Source of the DNA: Marinobacter sp. F4216
GTDB taxonomy: Bacteria > Pseudomonadota > Gammaproteobacteria > Pseudomonadales > Oleiphilaceae
Direction: 5' to 3'
Length of the DNA stretch: 64,000 bases
Assembly (NCBI RefSeq): GCF_019931195.1
Contig: NZ_JAIOUO010000002.1
Span: 186,001-250,000, forward strand
Positions 15,647 to 23,931 of this stretch are shown in pieces; the stretch's first letter is position 1; each line of letters starts with the position of its first letter. Both the position numbers and the translations under genes were made by a program. The notes beneath the pieces are model-generated. The model saw nothing but the letters and a program-made list of their open reading frames with translations. It was not told the origin of the DNA and ran no database searches.

Positions 15647-16363
15647 TTATGCGCCAACTGCAACTTTACCCATAACGCCGAGTAAAAAACCTGCTACCGC
15701 GCCCAGTGGGGGGGCCCAGTGCTTTTCCAGTTTGGCCTGCGGCGCAATATCCTGAAAAATCAGGTACAGGATACCGCCAGCGGCAAATAGCGAGATAGCA
15801 GAAACAAGTTCCGGAAAGTCCGACAAGACAAAATATCCGGTTAGCCCCGCAATGGGACCTAACAAGGCCATCAGAGTGAATGCGCCAACCACCTGTGAAA
15901 CACGATAATGGGTCGAATTTGTAACTTCTCCGCAGGCGTTAAAACCTTCCGGAAGATTCTGTAGCGCAATAATTCCTGCAAGTAACACCCCCGAAGCCTT
16001 AGAGACAGCGAAGGTTGCACCAAGTGCCAGGGCTTCGGGGACGAAATCGGATAACATTGCCACCAGTTGGCTCGCCGGGGTGGCCTTGGCAGCCAGGAAA
16101 ACGTCGAGCAAGAGGAATGCCGCGGCGCCACTCATAAAACATACGACTATCAGCAGTGGGTCCAGGTTTCGTATCCCCTCCGGAACAAGAACTAGCGCGA
16201 CTGCTGCCAAAAGCGCTCCCCCACCAAAGGCGATTACGCTGTGGCGAACCTCAGATTCAAGCCAGCGTGGCCGGATACGTTCGAGCCCGGCAAAAGACGC
16301 TCCGATCGGCATTGCGATCCCAGGTATCAGCGTCAGCAAAATAATGGTAATCCAGTCGTTCAA
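15647..16363 (-). CDS. ZIP family metal transporter
   Basis: A 238-residue transporter with about seven to eight hydrophobic helices. The core helix 4 motif (DFVPEALALGA) and helix 5 motif (ALQNLPEGFNA) carry the acidic and polar residues of the ZIP metal site; the usual histidine of helix 4 is replaced, so metal preference is uncertain. ZIP proteins carry zinc, iron or manganese into the cytoplasm. It lies in the cassette strand, with a strong attC candidate (16388-16471) immediately upstream. Confidence 0.82.
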   Translation of the reverse strand: MNDWITIILLTLIPGIAMPIGASFAGLERIRPRWLESEVRHSVIAFGGGALLAAVALVLVPEGIRNLDPLLIVVCFMSGAAAFLLLDVFLAAKATPASQLVAMLSDFVPEALALGATFAVSKASGVLLAGIIALQNLPEGFNACGEVTNSTHYRVSQVVGAFTLMALLGPIAGLTGYFVLSDFPELVSAISLFAAGGILYLIFQDIAPQAKLEKHWAPPLGAVAGFLLGVMGKVAVGA

Positions 16364-16387
16364 TGTACTAATCGCAACTTTTCTGAG

Positions 16388-16471
16388 GTATAACGCTGAG
16401 CTAAGCGGCGCCCTGACAAGGGCGTCCGGTGGAGGCCGAAGGCCGGAACAAACTTGAGCGACTTGTTAAAA
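16388..16471 (-). repeat. Candidate attC site (type B)
   Basis: 84 bases from TATAACGCTGAGC to GCGACTTGTTAAAA. Inner arms include GCGCCC-TGACAA-GGGCGT and GGCC-GAA-GGCC hairpins. The outer boxes match those of 16973-17030 (TAACGCTGAGC at one end, GACTTGTTA at the other). Confidence 0.75.
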
Positions 16472-16475
16472 GGCA

Positions 16476-16964
16476 TTAGGCCCGCCCCCTGAGTTTTTGG
16501 AAGAGGTTGAGCCAAAAAGACGAGTTGCTGACCAGCCATAACCCAATGGTTAGCTGAAACACCAGCCCTACCGGCCAAAGCACATTAGAAACGGAAATTT
16601 CTGTCGCATTTGGGAGGAAACCCAAGGAACGCGGTAGGTACACGATTGCATCAACAACAAAGTACAAGCCAGCCAGCTGAAAGAGCACCTTTTGAGAATC
16701 ATTACTCAAGGATTTTTCTGAGCCTGTCTTGGCCCGTGCAAGAACAGAAGTGGCCGCTTTGTTGATCAGAAACACGGCAACAAGGCCAATTAAGAGAAAT
16801 GAGGCAATAATGCCGACATACGCGCCCTGCGGAATTTCTTGTTGCTGGTACTGCTCAATACTTGAGAACACCAGAACAAGGCTTGGTAAATTCAAGACAA
16901 GCTGAATCAGTAGCCAGATCGAGATTAGCCTTAGCGCGATTGCTGTGACTTGCTGTGAATTCAT
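16476..16964 (-). CDS. Four-helix membrane protein, unknown
   Basis: A 162-residue protein with hydrophobic helices at roughly 7-37, 49-70, 92-112 and 128-148, and a polar stretch (TSVLARAKTGSEKSLSND) between the second and third. No family is recognised. I start it at the ATG at 16964 (MNSQQVTAIALRL), because the longer frame enters the attC site. The gene fills the space between two well-supported attC candidates (16388-16471 and 16973-17030), which is the standard one-gene cassette layout. Confidence 0.65.
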   Translation of the reverse strand: MNSQQVTAIALRLISIWLLIQLVLNLPSLVLVFSSIEQYQQQEIPQGAYVGIIASFLLIGLVAVFLINKAATSVLARAKTGSEKSLSNDSQKVLFQLAGLYFVVDAIVYLPRSLGFLPNATEISVSNVLWPVGLVFQLTIGLWLVSNSSFWLNLFQKLRGRA

Positions 16965-16972
16965 ACTTTGCC

Positions 16973-17030
16973 TTTTAACGCTGAGCGAAGCGGCGCGTCT
17001 CACGCGTCCGCCTTCCGTGACTTGTTAGCA
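16973..17030 (-). repeat. Candidate attC site (type B)
   Basis: 58 bases from TTTTAAC to GTTAGCA. Outer boxes TTAACGCTGAGCGAAGCGGC and GTGACTTGTTAGC, inner arms GCGCGT-CTC-ACGCGT. The stop codon of the ABM-domain gene lies in the upper core. Confidence 0.8.
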
Positions 17031-17348
17031 ATTCGAAGCCAAATCTGGCTGCAGATAATCGTCGCTGACTTCCAGTTTATAAACTGTTGTTGACCGGACT
17101 AAGCAACTCCGCATTTCATTGCGTGCTTTTTGGTACCTTTCATCGGCTAATTGATGATCTTTTTCCCATTGCTCTCGATTGGGCCACTGAGCATAACCAA
17201 CCAAGATATTTGGCCTGTCCGAGGTATGAAGCCTTGAACCAAGGCTACCGCAATGCTCGTAAATGGCTTTGGTGACTCCAAGCCAAGCTTCACGAAACGA
17301 AGCCTCGGTACCGTCCTTTATTTCAAACTCATACACTACGATAAACAT
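17025..17348 (-). CDS. Antibiotic-biosynthesis-monooxygenase (ABM) domain protein
   Basis: A 107-residue protein of the ABM dimeric alpha-beta barrel family. The first strand FIVVYEFEIKDGTEASFREAW, the GSLGSRLHTSD segment, the ILVGYAQWPNREQW strand-helix and a C-terminal valine-rich strand are all present. Family members are cofactor-free monooxygenases or haem degraders; the substrate here is unknown. The TAA stop sits in the attC core at 17024-17030. It is the last recognisable cassette gene at the high-coordinate end; GTGCTAAC at 17364 is a possible further boundary. Confidence 0.78.
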   Translation of the reverse strand: MFIVVYEFEIKDGTEASFREAWLGVTKAIYEHCGSLGSRLHTSDRPNILVGYAQWPNREQWEKDHQLADERYQKARNEMRSCLVRSTTVYKLEVSDDYLQPDLASNC

Positions 17349-17766
17349 CCACTTCTTTCCTGAGTGCTAACAGCTAATTCAACGACAAATGACGTATATC
17401 CCACATGCGTATATCCCTCAGCGGGAAAAGGCATCATTCGCCATCTTATTGGTAATAATCAAATATCTACGATCGCATCTTTGAACGCGTTGCATGGGGA
17501 TATGCGCAGTTTGTCGCTTTTCACGCAAACTGACGGTTCGCTTATCCCCAATCACCTCACAGCACTATTCCATAACTTTCATAGGGTTGTAAGCCTCGCG
17601 ACGCCTGGGTAACGAAGTTTTGCGACAAGTGTCGTTGATCTACGGGGTCCAGCAGGGCTCAAAATTGCCCTGGCCAGTTTCTGATTTGCCAGAACCACCC
17701 AACATTCAGATCACCAGATTCGTGGTACATTGGTGCCAGACAAACCCTCTATTTTTTAAGGTGACC
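17349..17766. other. Gene-free end of the cassette region
   Basis: About 420 bases. GTGCTAAC at 17364-17371 looks like a lone core site. In a complete integron the integrase gene would lie near here, reading away on the plus strand; no integrase motif is visible in any frame. Frames present are short and unsupported. Confidence 0.5.
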
Positions 17767-18249
17767 ATGGCTTTATTCCCGGATGACAATGGCGAAAGCA
17801 ACCTGTACGTAACCCGCTCCGACCTGGACAATCTGCTGGGCACTCATGCGCACTATGGGTTTGAGCTGGAGGGGAAGCACTGGCCCACGGTGGAGCATTA
17901 TTTTCAGGGGATGAAATTCACTGACGATGCCAAACAGGAAGAGGTGCGTAACGCCACCTCGCCGGAAAAGGCTCGAAAACTGGGCCGAAAGCGCCACAAG
18001 AGTTTCCGAAAAGACTGGAAAAAAGTGCGTGAAACCGTGATGACCCGGGGCGTCTATATCCGTGCGCGCACCCACGATGAACTGGCCGAGGCGCTGCTCA
18101 CCACCGGTGACCAGATCATCATGGAGAACAGCAACTACGACTATTTCTGGGGGTGCGGCCGGGATCGTCGCGGTGAAAACCGCTACGGCAAGGTGCTGAT
18201 GAACGTGCGTGCCAAACTACAGGAAGAGCAGACGGCGGAAGCCGGCTGA
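17767..18249 (+). CDS. NADAR family protein (YbiA-like)
   Basis: A 160-residue NADAR domain. Characteristic motifs are WPTVEHYFQGMKF near residue 37, the basic RKLGRKRHKSFRKDW stretch near 75, and the C-terminal NYDYFWGCGRDRRGENRYGKVL motif. YbiA in E. coli and plant homologues act as N-glycosidases on riboflavin intermediates, and other NADARs remove ADP-ribose from guanosine in DNA, counteracting DarT toxins. No DarT-like gene is visible beside it. The ATG at 17767 has AAGGTGA just upstream; a longer frame upstream lacks family resemblance. It lies immediately beyond the cassette region, on the opposite strand. Confidence 0.9.
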   Translation: MALFPDDNGESNLYVTRSDLDNLLGTHAHYGFELEGKHWPTVEHYFQGMKFTDDAKQEEVRNATSPEKARKLGRKRHKSFRKDWKKVRETVMTRGVYIRARTHDELAEALLTTGDQIIMENSNYDYFWGCGRDRRGENRYGKVLMNVRAKLQEEQTAEAG

Positions 18250-18281
18250 TTGAATGGTTTTGCAAGGGGAGCGGTGCCCGC

Positions 18282-19262
18282 CTAAAACGCCGCTACCCGT
18301 TCGAACAGCCAGAATGAAGCCAACGATCCAATGGCATAGGCTGGAACCTTCTGCAGAATAGGACCGGCCTTGAACGAAGCTTTCCGCGCCAGCGATACCA
18401 GCACCAGGAAGGCAAACACGAACAGCAGATTCCCCACCTCGACACCCACGTTGAAGAATACCAGTGCCAGAGCCACCGCGTTCTGTGGCAGGCCGATTTC
18501 GCCCAAGGCCGCAGCAAATCCCAGCCCATGCAACAGACCAAAACTGAAGGCGACCAGCCAGGGGTGCTGATGCGTCATGCCCGGTTCACCTCGCTGGGCC
18601 CGGAGAATTTCCGCGGCGACGAACACAATGCTCAGGGCAATCACCGCTTCTACTGGCGGCACCGGAATCCGAATGACGCCCAGCGACGCCAGCGACAGGG
18701 TGATGCTGTGGGCGATGGTGAAGGCGGTGATCGTCAGGACCAGCTTGCGGGTGTTGCTGATCAGAAGCAGCAGGGCGAGTACGAACAGCAGGTGGTCGAT
18801 ACCCAGCAGAATGTGTTCGATGCCCAGAACCAGATAGGTTCGGGCCGTTTCCAGCAAGGTAGGCTGGCCGGCCAGGGTGATTGACGGTGCTGCCGGCGTG
18901 AGCCGGTGCGTGACGCTGGTGCCATCGATGTATTCGACCCGAAGCAAGGCCTCGGTGGTGGTGCGGGCCAGTCCTTCAATGGCGACGTTCATGCCAGCCA
19001 GCCCCTCATCGGCCCTGATGGACCACTGCTGCAGGTGTGACCCGTTCAGAAAGCCGTCAACGGGTTGCGACACAGCCGCTGGCTCCGGTTCGAAGCGAAC
19101 CTGCAGGGCCAGCCGTTGCTGGCCTTTTGCCGGGACTTTCCATAATACGGTGTAGGTGCCCTCGGCCTGTTCGGTCAGTTGCAGATAGGCCGGACGCAGT
19201 TCGTCGGCCTGGGTGAACGATGCGGTAAGCAGGGTGAGCAATAAGAGGCAGAGTTGCATCAT
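18282..19262 (-). CDS. HupE/UreJ-family membrane protein
   Basis: A 326-residue protein with a signal peptide (1-19), a periplasmic domain of about 120 residues, and a six- to seven-helix membrane domain. The HupE signature GIEHILLGIDHLLFVLALL is at about residue 147, with FSFGLLHGLGFA near 235; their histidines could bind nickel or another metal. It follows the PpiC gene by 9 bases, and a DUF3604 gene precedes both; the three appear to be one operon, an arrangement I believe recurs in related bacteria. There are no hydrogenase or urease genes in the window, so a nickel role is not supported by context. Confidence 0.85.
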   Translation of the reverse strand: MMQLCLLLLTLLTASFTQADELRPAYLQLTEQAEGTYTVLWKVPAKGQQRLALQVRFEPEPAAVSQPVDGFLNGSHLQQWSIRADEGLAGMNVAIEGLARTTTEALLRVEYIDGTSVTHRLTPAAPSITLAGQPTLLETARTYLVLGIEHILLGIDHLLFVLALLLLISNTRKLVLTITAFTIAHSITLSLASLGVIRIPVPPVEAVIALSIVFVAAEILRAQRGEPGMTHQHPWLVAFSFGLLHGLGFAAALGEIGLPQNAVALALVFFNVGVEVGNLLFVFAFLVLVSLARKASFKAGPILQKVPAYAIGSLASFWLFERVAAF

Positions 19263-19271
19263 GACAGCGGC

Positions 19272-20117
19272 CTATTGGTCGTTTTTGGTCACAACGGTGA
19301 CGTCGTAGTTGGCCAGCAGACGCTCGCGGAAAGACTGGTCCAGCGCCTGTGCCCGGTCAAAGCGCCATTCCCGTTCCACCTTGTCACGGATGCTGGCGAG
19401 TTCCGGCAGGCCCCCCGGTGCATGTTCGGTCAGCCGCACAAAGTGAATGCCCATGCTCGAGCGAATAGGCCCCTGCCAGGCATGTTTGTCCAGACCTTCC
19501 AGCTGCAATGCAAACCCCTGCCCGAAGGTCTTGTCCAGCATGCGGCCGCTGACATCGTCAAACACCGAGGGCAGCAGGGAGGGATCGCCGGTAATAGGTT
19601 GGCCAGAGCCGATGGCTCGTTCTGCCTCGGCCACCCGTTTGCGGAGTTCGGCCGTCGGCTGGTCCGTGTTCAGGTAGATGTGCTCAAACGAATACCGGTC
19701 ATCGGTGCGGAACTTGTCGGGGTGTTCTTCCAGATATTGGGTCAGCTGTTCGTCACTGGGTGCCAGCGCGTTGGCAAGATTGTCCGTGTATATCTCCATT
19801 TTCTGGCGCAACCGGCGGCGGATAACGGGATCATTCTTATCGATACCCAGCGCCAGGGCTTCCCGGTAGTAAATCTCTTCAATCACGAAGTTTTCGATGA
19901 GCCCCTGCAGTTCCTCTTCCGTGGGCTGTCGGTTCCAGGCCCGGGCGAACTGCTGCTGCAGGCTGTTGATTTGCCCCTGATCAATCAGAATACGCTTGTT
20001 GTCCTCCATCGCCTGGGGGTTGAGCGCGCTGTACAGGGCAAACAACAGCGCGCCAATGAGCAGGATGTGGATCAGCGGTTCCTTTGCCAGAGTCATCAGC
20101 CGATGGGGCATGGCCAT
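19272..20117 (-). CDS. Membrane-anchored PpiC-type peptidyl-prolyl isomerase
   Basis: A 281-residue protein. One N-terminal hydrophobic helix (about 16-33) anchors a SurA-N-like helical region (QLNSLQQQF through RRLRQKME) and a parvulin domain (about 145-255) ending in the typical PIRSSMGIHFVRLTEH motif. It would assist folding of exported proteins in the periplasm. It lies between the shortened DUF3604 gene (22 bases upstream) and hupE (9 bases downstream), so it may serve one of those products. Confidence 0.85.
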   Translation of the reverse strand: MAMPHRLMTLAKEPLIHILLIGALLFALYSALNPQAMEDNKRILIDQGQINSLQQQFARAWNRQPTEEELQGLIENFVIEEIYYREALALGIDKNDPVIRRRLRQKMEIYTDNLANALAPSDEQLTQYLEEHPDKFRTDDRYSFEHIYLNTDQPTAELRKRVAEAERAIGSGQPITGDPSLLPSVFDDVSGRMLDKTFGQGFALQLEGLDKHAWQGPIRSSMGIHFVRLTEHAPGGLPELASIRDKVEREWRFDRAQALDQSFRERLLANYDVTVVTKNDQ

Positions 20118-20139
20118 GTTTCACCGTCCTTTGTGTCAG

Positions 20140-20634
20140 TTAACCTTCCGGGGTGTACCAGACGGGGGAGGAGAACGCCCGCTCCTGGTGAACCAGGGGA
20201 ACCTCATCCGGCATGGTCTCGTTGAACCGGACCTTGTCGTACAGCGTCCAGCGCGGTGTCGGAATTTCCAGTACCCGTACGTAGTAGAAGGCGGAATGTT
20301 CCGGATCGAACGACGGGTCGGTGAAGTAGCCCATCAGTTCTGCGGCACCAATGGAGTTACTGTATTCGGCGGTTTCCATGTTAACGGTATTGCCTACCGC
20401 AGGCAGCTTGCCGTCGTCGCCGATCTGGCGTTCTCCGGACCAGACCACATCAAAGACCTGCTCATGGGGTTCGCCCTTATCGTCGACCCAGCCTGTGTGC
20501 ACGTGGGAGTCACCGAATAGGGCCTGGCTGGGGTAGTCGGTGCTTGATTCCATGTCTGAATGAGAGCTGGCGTTGGCGGTCAGGCCAACGGCCGAGGCCA
20601 GGATTGCGAGGTAGAGGGTGTGATGGGTGCTCAT
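20140..20634 (-). pseudogene. DUF3604 gene with a large in-frame internal deletion
   Basis: The 164-residue product keeps a signal peptide (1-23), the N-terminal ALFGDSHVHTGW motif of DUF3604, and then jumps directly to the C-terminal third (VFDVVWSGERQIGDDGKLP, FYYVRVLEIPTPRW, QERAFSSPVWYTPEG). Full-length members have about 600-700 residues, so roughly 450 have been lost. The second copy in the window has KGW before the matching segment, so the join may lie at a shared GW codon pair. The frame is intact, and a short secreted protein could still be made, but the PHP-like catalytic body is gone. Start: ATG at 20634. Confidence 0.8.
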
Positions 20635-20926
20635 TAGCGACTTCGGTTCCTTGGTTTCAGTCCCACCGTTTGGGCCGACTATTGAGAAATGACGGAAAAC
20701 ACCAGCTTGGTTCGGGGCGAATTCGAGCGCCGTTCCATGGCCTGGACTCGTCGCCTCAAGAGGCTGATCTGAGGCGAGAAAAGTTCCTAAAAGGTATAGC
20801 AGGTGACTCACCGTTTCGCCAAAGTGGGCTCGATAAAAGGAAGCCATCGGGTCAGGTCCTCGAAAGGGACAAATCTGACCTATCCTGAGTGCAAGGATCC
20901 GAATGCCGAAGGGAGGTAAGCCAGTC

Positions 20927-22072
20927 ATGATTCCAGACACCATGAAAGCGATGGTTCTGACCGGGCACGGTGGTGTGGACATGCTCAAGTATCAGGAGGT
21001 CGCAACACCCACGCCGGGGCCGGGCGAGGTGCTGGTGCAGGTAACGGCGACGGCCAAGAACAACACCGACCGTAAGGCCAGAGAGGGGCTGTATCCCACC
21101 AAGAAGGGTGAGGTGAAATCCTTCATGATGGGCGGCAAGCCCACGTTGACCTTTCCCAGAATCCAGGGCGCCGACATCGCCGGCCGGGTGGTTGCAGTCG
21201 GGGAGGGGGTTGATCAAGCGCGTGTAGGCCAGAGGGGGCTGCTCGATTTTAACCTGTACGCCAATGACCGACGGGACATCAACCTGACACCCGATTACTA
21301 CGGCCACGGCGCGGATGGCGGCTTTGCCGAGTATGTGGCGGTGCCGTCAGACCAGTTTCACCACATTCCCAACCCGGAGCTGAGCGACGCCGAAGTGGCG
21401 TCCATGGGGATGTGTTCCTACCAGACCGCGATGCACATGGTCACCTCGGCTAACCTGGCTGCTGGCGAGCGGGTGCTGGTCACCGGAGCCAGTGGCGGTG
21501 TGGGCACGGCCCTGATCCAATTGTGCCGAATTATCGGCGCCATTCCCTATGCCCTCAGCCAGCCCGACAAGGCCGATGCGTTGTTGGCGCTGGGGGCGGA
21601 AGCCGTGCTGGACCGTTCCAACATGGATCGTTTTCAGGAACAGGTGCGCGAAGCGACTGGGGGGAAACCTATCGATGCGGTGATGGATCTGGTGGGTGGT
21701 GAGATGACCGACCAGTTCATCGACACCATGATCTTCGATATGAACGCCCGCTCTACCTATCCGCGCCTTAGCATTGCCGGCGCCAGTGGCGGCAATATCA
21801 GTGAAATCCTATGGACCCGCATTTACCTGTATCAGGTGCAGATATTTGGGGTTTCCCACGGCACTCGCGAAGAAGCTGACCAACTCGTTGAGTGGATTCG
21901 GGGTGGCCAGCTCAAGCCGGTATTGCACGGCGCGTTCAAGCTTTCCGACCTGCATACGGCTGAGCACTATTTCGTGAATCGCGGCAGTAATTATCTGGGC
22001 AAGATCGTTATCGTGCCTGATGCCCAATGGGATTCGCACGGTCAGCCGTATGAGATCAAGGGGGGCGCATGA
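20927..22072 (+). CDS. MDR-family (quinone oxidoreductase-like) dehydrogenase
   Basis: A 381-residue medium-chain dehydrogenase/reductase. The GroES-like N-terminal domain carries MVLTGHGGVDMLKYQEV and the catalytic-site NNTDRKAREG; the Rossmann domain has VLVTGASGGVGTALIQL (NADPH) near residue 188. Cysteine ligands of a structural zinc are absent, pointing to the zinc-free quinone oxidoreductase/crotonyl-CoA reductase branch. GGGAGGTAAG precedes the ATG. The gene overlaps the next one by four bases (ATGA), so the two are translationally coupled. A joint role in hydroxyproline-like metabolism is only inference from this coupling. Confidence 0.88.
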   Translation: MIPDTMKAMVLTGHGGVDMLKYQEVATPTPGPGEVLVQVTATAKNNTDRKAREGLYPTKKGEVKSFMMGGKPTLTFPRIQGADIAGRVVAVGEGVDQARVGQRGLLDFNLYANDRRDINLTPDYYGHGADGGFAEYVAVPSDQFHHIPNPELSDAEVASMGMCSYQTAMHMVTSANLAAGERVLVTGASGGVGTALIQLCRIIGAIPYALSQPDKADALLALGAEAVLDRSNMDRFQEQVREATGGKPIDAVMDLVGGEMTDQFIDTMIFDMNARSTYPRLSIAGASGGNISEILWTRIYLYQVQIFGVSHGTREEADQLVEWIRGGQLKPVLHGAFKLSDLHTAEHYFVNRGSNYLGKIVIVPDAQWDSHGQPYEIKGGA

Positions 22073-23103
22073 GCAAAGCACCAATCATCCAGTTGATGGA
22101 CACCCACGCCGGTGGCGATGTGAGCCGCATTGTGACCGGTGGCATTGCACCATTGCCAGGCGATACGGTCCGGGCACAGATGGAATATCTGCGGGACCAT
22201 GCAGACGGGCTGCGCCGGCTTTTACTCGAGGAACCTTACGGCATACCGGAAATGTCGGTGGACCTGTTGGTTCCTGCGAGCGACCCCAAAGCCGCTGCCG
22301 GCTACATCATTATGGAAGTCATGGGTTATCCCATCTATTCCGGCTCCAATACCATTTGCACCGCCACCGCAGTGTTGGAGTGTGGCATCGTTGCCAAGCA
22401 GGAGGGCCACCAGACGTTCCTGCTGGAATCCCCTGCCGGGCTGGTGCAGATTGACGCCGAAGTTCGAGATGATGTGGTGGAAAGCATTACCTGCGAGGGC
22501 CTGCCCAGTTACATCGATACCTACCGAGCCAAAGTCCACGTTCCCGGGTTGGGGGAGGTTGATTACAGCATCGCCTACAGTGGTGGCTTTTACGCGTTGG
22601 TGGATGCGCAGGAACTGGGATTCGAGCTTAATATTGCCGAAGAGCGGCGGCTCTCCGAGACCGCCCACGCCATCGTGGAAGCCATCCGGGCCCAGAGCAG
22701 CTTTTCCCACTACTCACTCGGCGATGTCGGCCCCCTCCCGTTCCTGCATTTCATGGGGCCTGTGGAACAGGTGGCAGCCGGACAATACCGCTCCCGCTCA
22801 GCCACTTATGTCCACCCCGGGGTCATTTGCCGCAGCACCACCGGCACCGGTACCTCGGCCCGACTTGCGCTGATGAATTATGAAGGCCGGATTCAGCCCG
22901 GCGATCAGCTGGAAACGGTCTCGCTTCGAAAAACCAGCTTTGTCGGCAAGTTCACCAGCGTGGAGACGCAAGGTGACTATTCGGTGGTGAAGAACACGAT
23001 CACTGGAAAAAGCTATGTGATCGCAAAATCCGATATCGTGGTGAACTGCGAGGATCCGATGGTGGAGTGTGGGGATTTAATGGTCGTTCTGGCGGGAAAA
23101 TAG
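22069..23103 (+). CDS. Proline racemase/hydroxyproline epimerase superfamily protein lacking both catalytic cysteines
   Basis: A 344-residue member of the PrdF/4-hydroxyproline epimerase/trans-3-hydroxyproline dehydratase superfamily. DTHAGGD at the start and GVICRSTTGTGTSA near 251-264 are diagnostic. In proline racemase each half supplies a cysteine; here the first position is Ser91 (in YSGSNTIC) and the second Thr258. Dehydratases of the family normally keep the first cysteine and have threonine second, so a Ser/Thr pair is unusual. Racemisation is unlikely; a dehydratase-like or different reaction is possible. It is coupled to the upstream MDR dehydrogenase, and a strong terminator follows. 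Confidence 0.87.
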   Translation: MSKAPIIQLMDTHAGGDVSRIVTGGIAPLPGDTVRAQMEYLRDHADGLRRLLLEEPYGIPEMSVDLLVPASDPKAAAGYIIMEVMGYPIYSGSNTICTATAVLECGIVAKQEGHQTFLLESPAGLVQIDAEVRDDVVESITCEGLPSYIDTYRAKVHVPGLGEVDYSIAYSGGFYALVDAQELGFELNIAEERRLSETAHAIVEAIRAQSSFSHYSLGDVGPLPFLHFMGPVEQVAAGQYRSRSATYVHPGVICRSTTGTGTSARLALMNYEGRIQPGDQLETVSLRKTSFVGKFTSVETQGDYSVVKNTITGKSYVIAKSDIVVNCEDPMVECGDLMVVLAGK

Positions 23104-23140
23104 TGCATTCTGAATACGCTATCCGCGTCGCGCTATTGAC

Positions 23141-23169
23141 AAAAAGGAGCCCGACAGGCTCCTTTTTTC
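23141..23169 (+). terminator. Intrinsic terminator
   Basis: AAAAAGGAGCC-CGACA-GGCTCCTTTTTT: a six- to seven-base GC-rich stem with A- and T-runs on either side, able to work in both directions between the racemase-family gene and the convergent outer-membrane protein gene. Confidence 0.92.
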
Positions 23170-23194
23170 AATCGATTACGTGGTGGAGAAGGCC

Positions 23195-23761
23195 TTAAAA
23201 TTCAAACTGTGCGCCAACAGAAAAGGCCTCGTAATCATCGATTTTGGACAGGTCGACAATGAAGGCGGTTTTCGGGGTGTACTGGTACTTGCCACCCGCA
23301 CCGATACCCAACTCAATGGAGGAGTCAGACCCGCTCCTTCTCAGGCCGGCGGATTTGACTTCGACGTCAGACGATACATAGACGAGGCCGCCGCGGCCAT
23401 AAACAGAGAGCTTGTTATCCAGCGGGTGCTCGTAAACGCCATAGCCACCCAGCAGGAAGTAGCTGGCAGAGGTTTTGACCCTGTTGCCAAAGCCATCGTT
23501 GTAGGAGCTTTCCGCGTCGCTCAGGCTCAAGCCGAGGTCTGCTTCAAACCGGAAGTTAGGGTGGACCTGGGGCAGTCGCTTGCCATAGGTGCCGGTTACC
23601 GCGAGGGCGGCGTCGTCCAGTCCCAGATCGGCAAATCCAATCAACGCTTTGAAATACCCGTCCTGCTTCAGGTAATCGACGGTGTTTTGCGCTTCCTGCG
23701 CGGAGACGGGGGCTGCGGCCAGTGCAGAGGCAATGGCGGATGCGATCAGAACTTTCTTCAT
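23195..23761 (-). CDS. Outer-membrane beta-barrel protein (OmpA-like/porin fold)
   Basis: A 188-residue protein with a signal peptide (1-21, cleavage after VSAQ or before EAQ). The remainder alternates hydrophobic and polar residues in strands (FKALIGFADLGL, FRFEADLGLSLSD, SYFLLGGYGVYEH, LSVYGRGGLVYVSSD) and ends with phenylalanine (GAQFEF), the outer-membrane assembly signal. It is an eight-stranded barrel by length. Function unknown. It ends beside the bidirectional terminator at 23141. Confidence 0.85.
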   Translation of the reverse strand: MKKVLIASAIASALAAAPVSAQEAQNTVDYLKQDGYFKALIGFADLGLDDAALAVTGTYGKRLPQVHPNFRFEADLGLSLSDAESSYNDGFGNRVKTSASYFLLGGYGVYEHPLDNKLSVYGRGGLVYVSSDVEVKSAGLRRSGSDSSIELGIGAGGKYQYTPKTAFIVDLSKIDDYEAFSVGAQFEF

Positions 23762-23931
23762 GGTACGACCCTTCGTTATTGAATGTCAGACACTCCTGAA
23801 CTTAAGGGCGAAATTCTAAAGGTCGTGGGATTAAAGGATAAGCGCTAATTGGTAAATTAATGTTATTTGTCAAATTGTTACGGGTGGGTAGTTTGACCGG
23901 TTCTCAGCTTTCGTTCTGACAGGAAGACCTG

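Noticed and set aside
17372..17766. Search for an integron integrase or attI next to the array
   Set aside because: No tyrosine-recombinase motif in any frame on either strand.
18282..19262. Nickel uptake role for the HupE-like protein
   Set aside because: No hydrogenase, urease or nickel genes nearby; only family resemblance supports it.
22069..23103. Calling the gene 4-hydroxyproline 2-epimerase
   Set aside because: Both catalytic cysteine positions are substituted (Ser91, Thr258).
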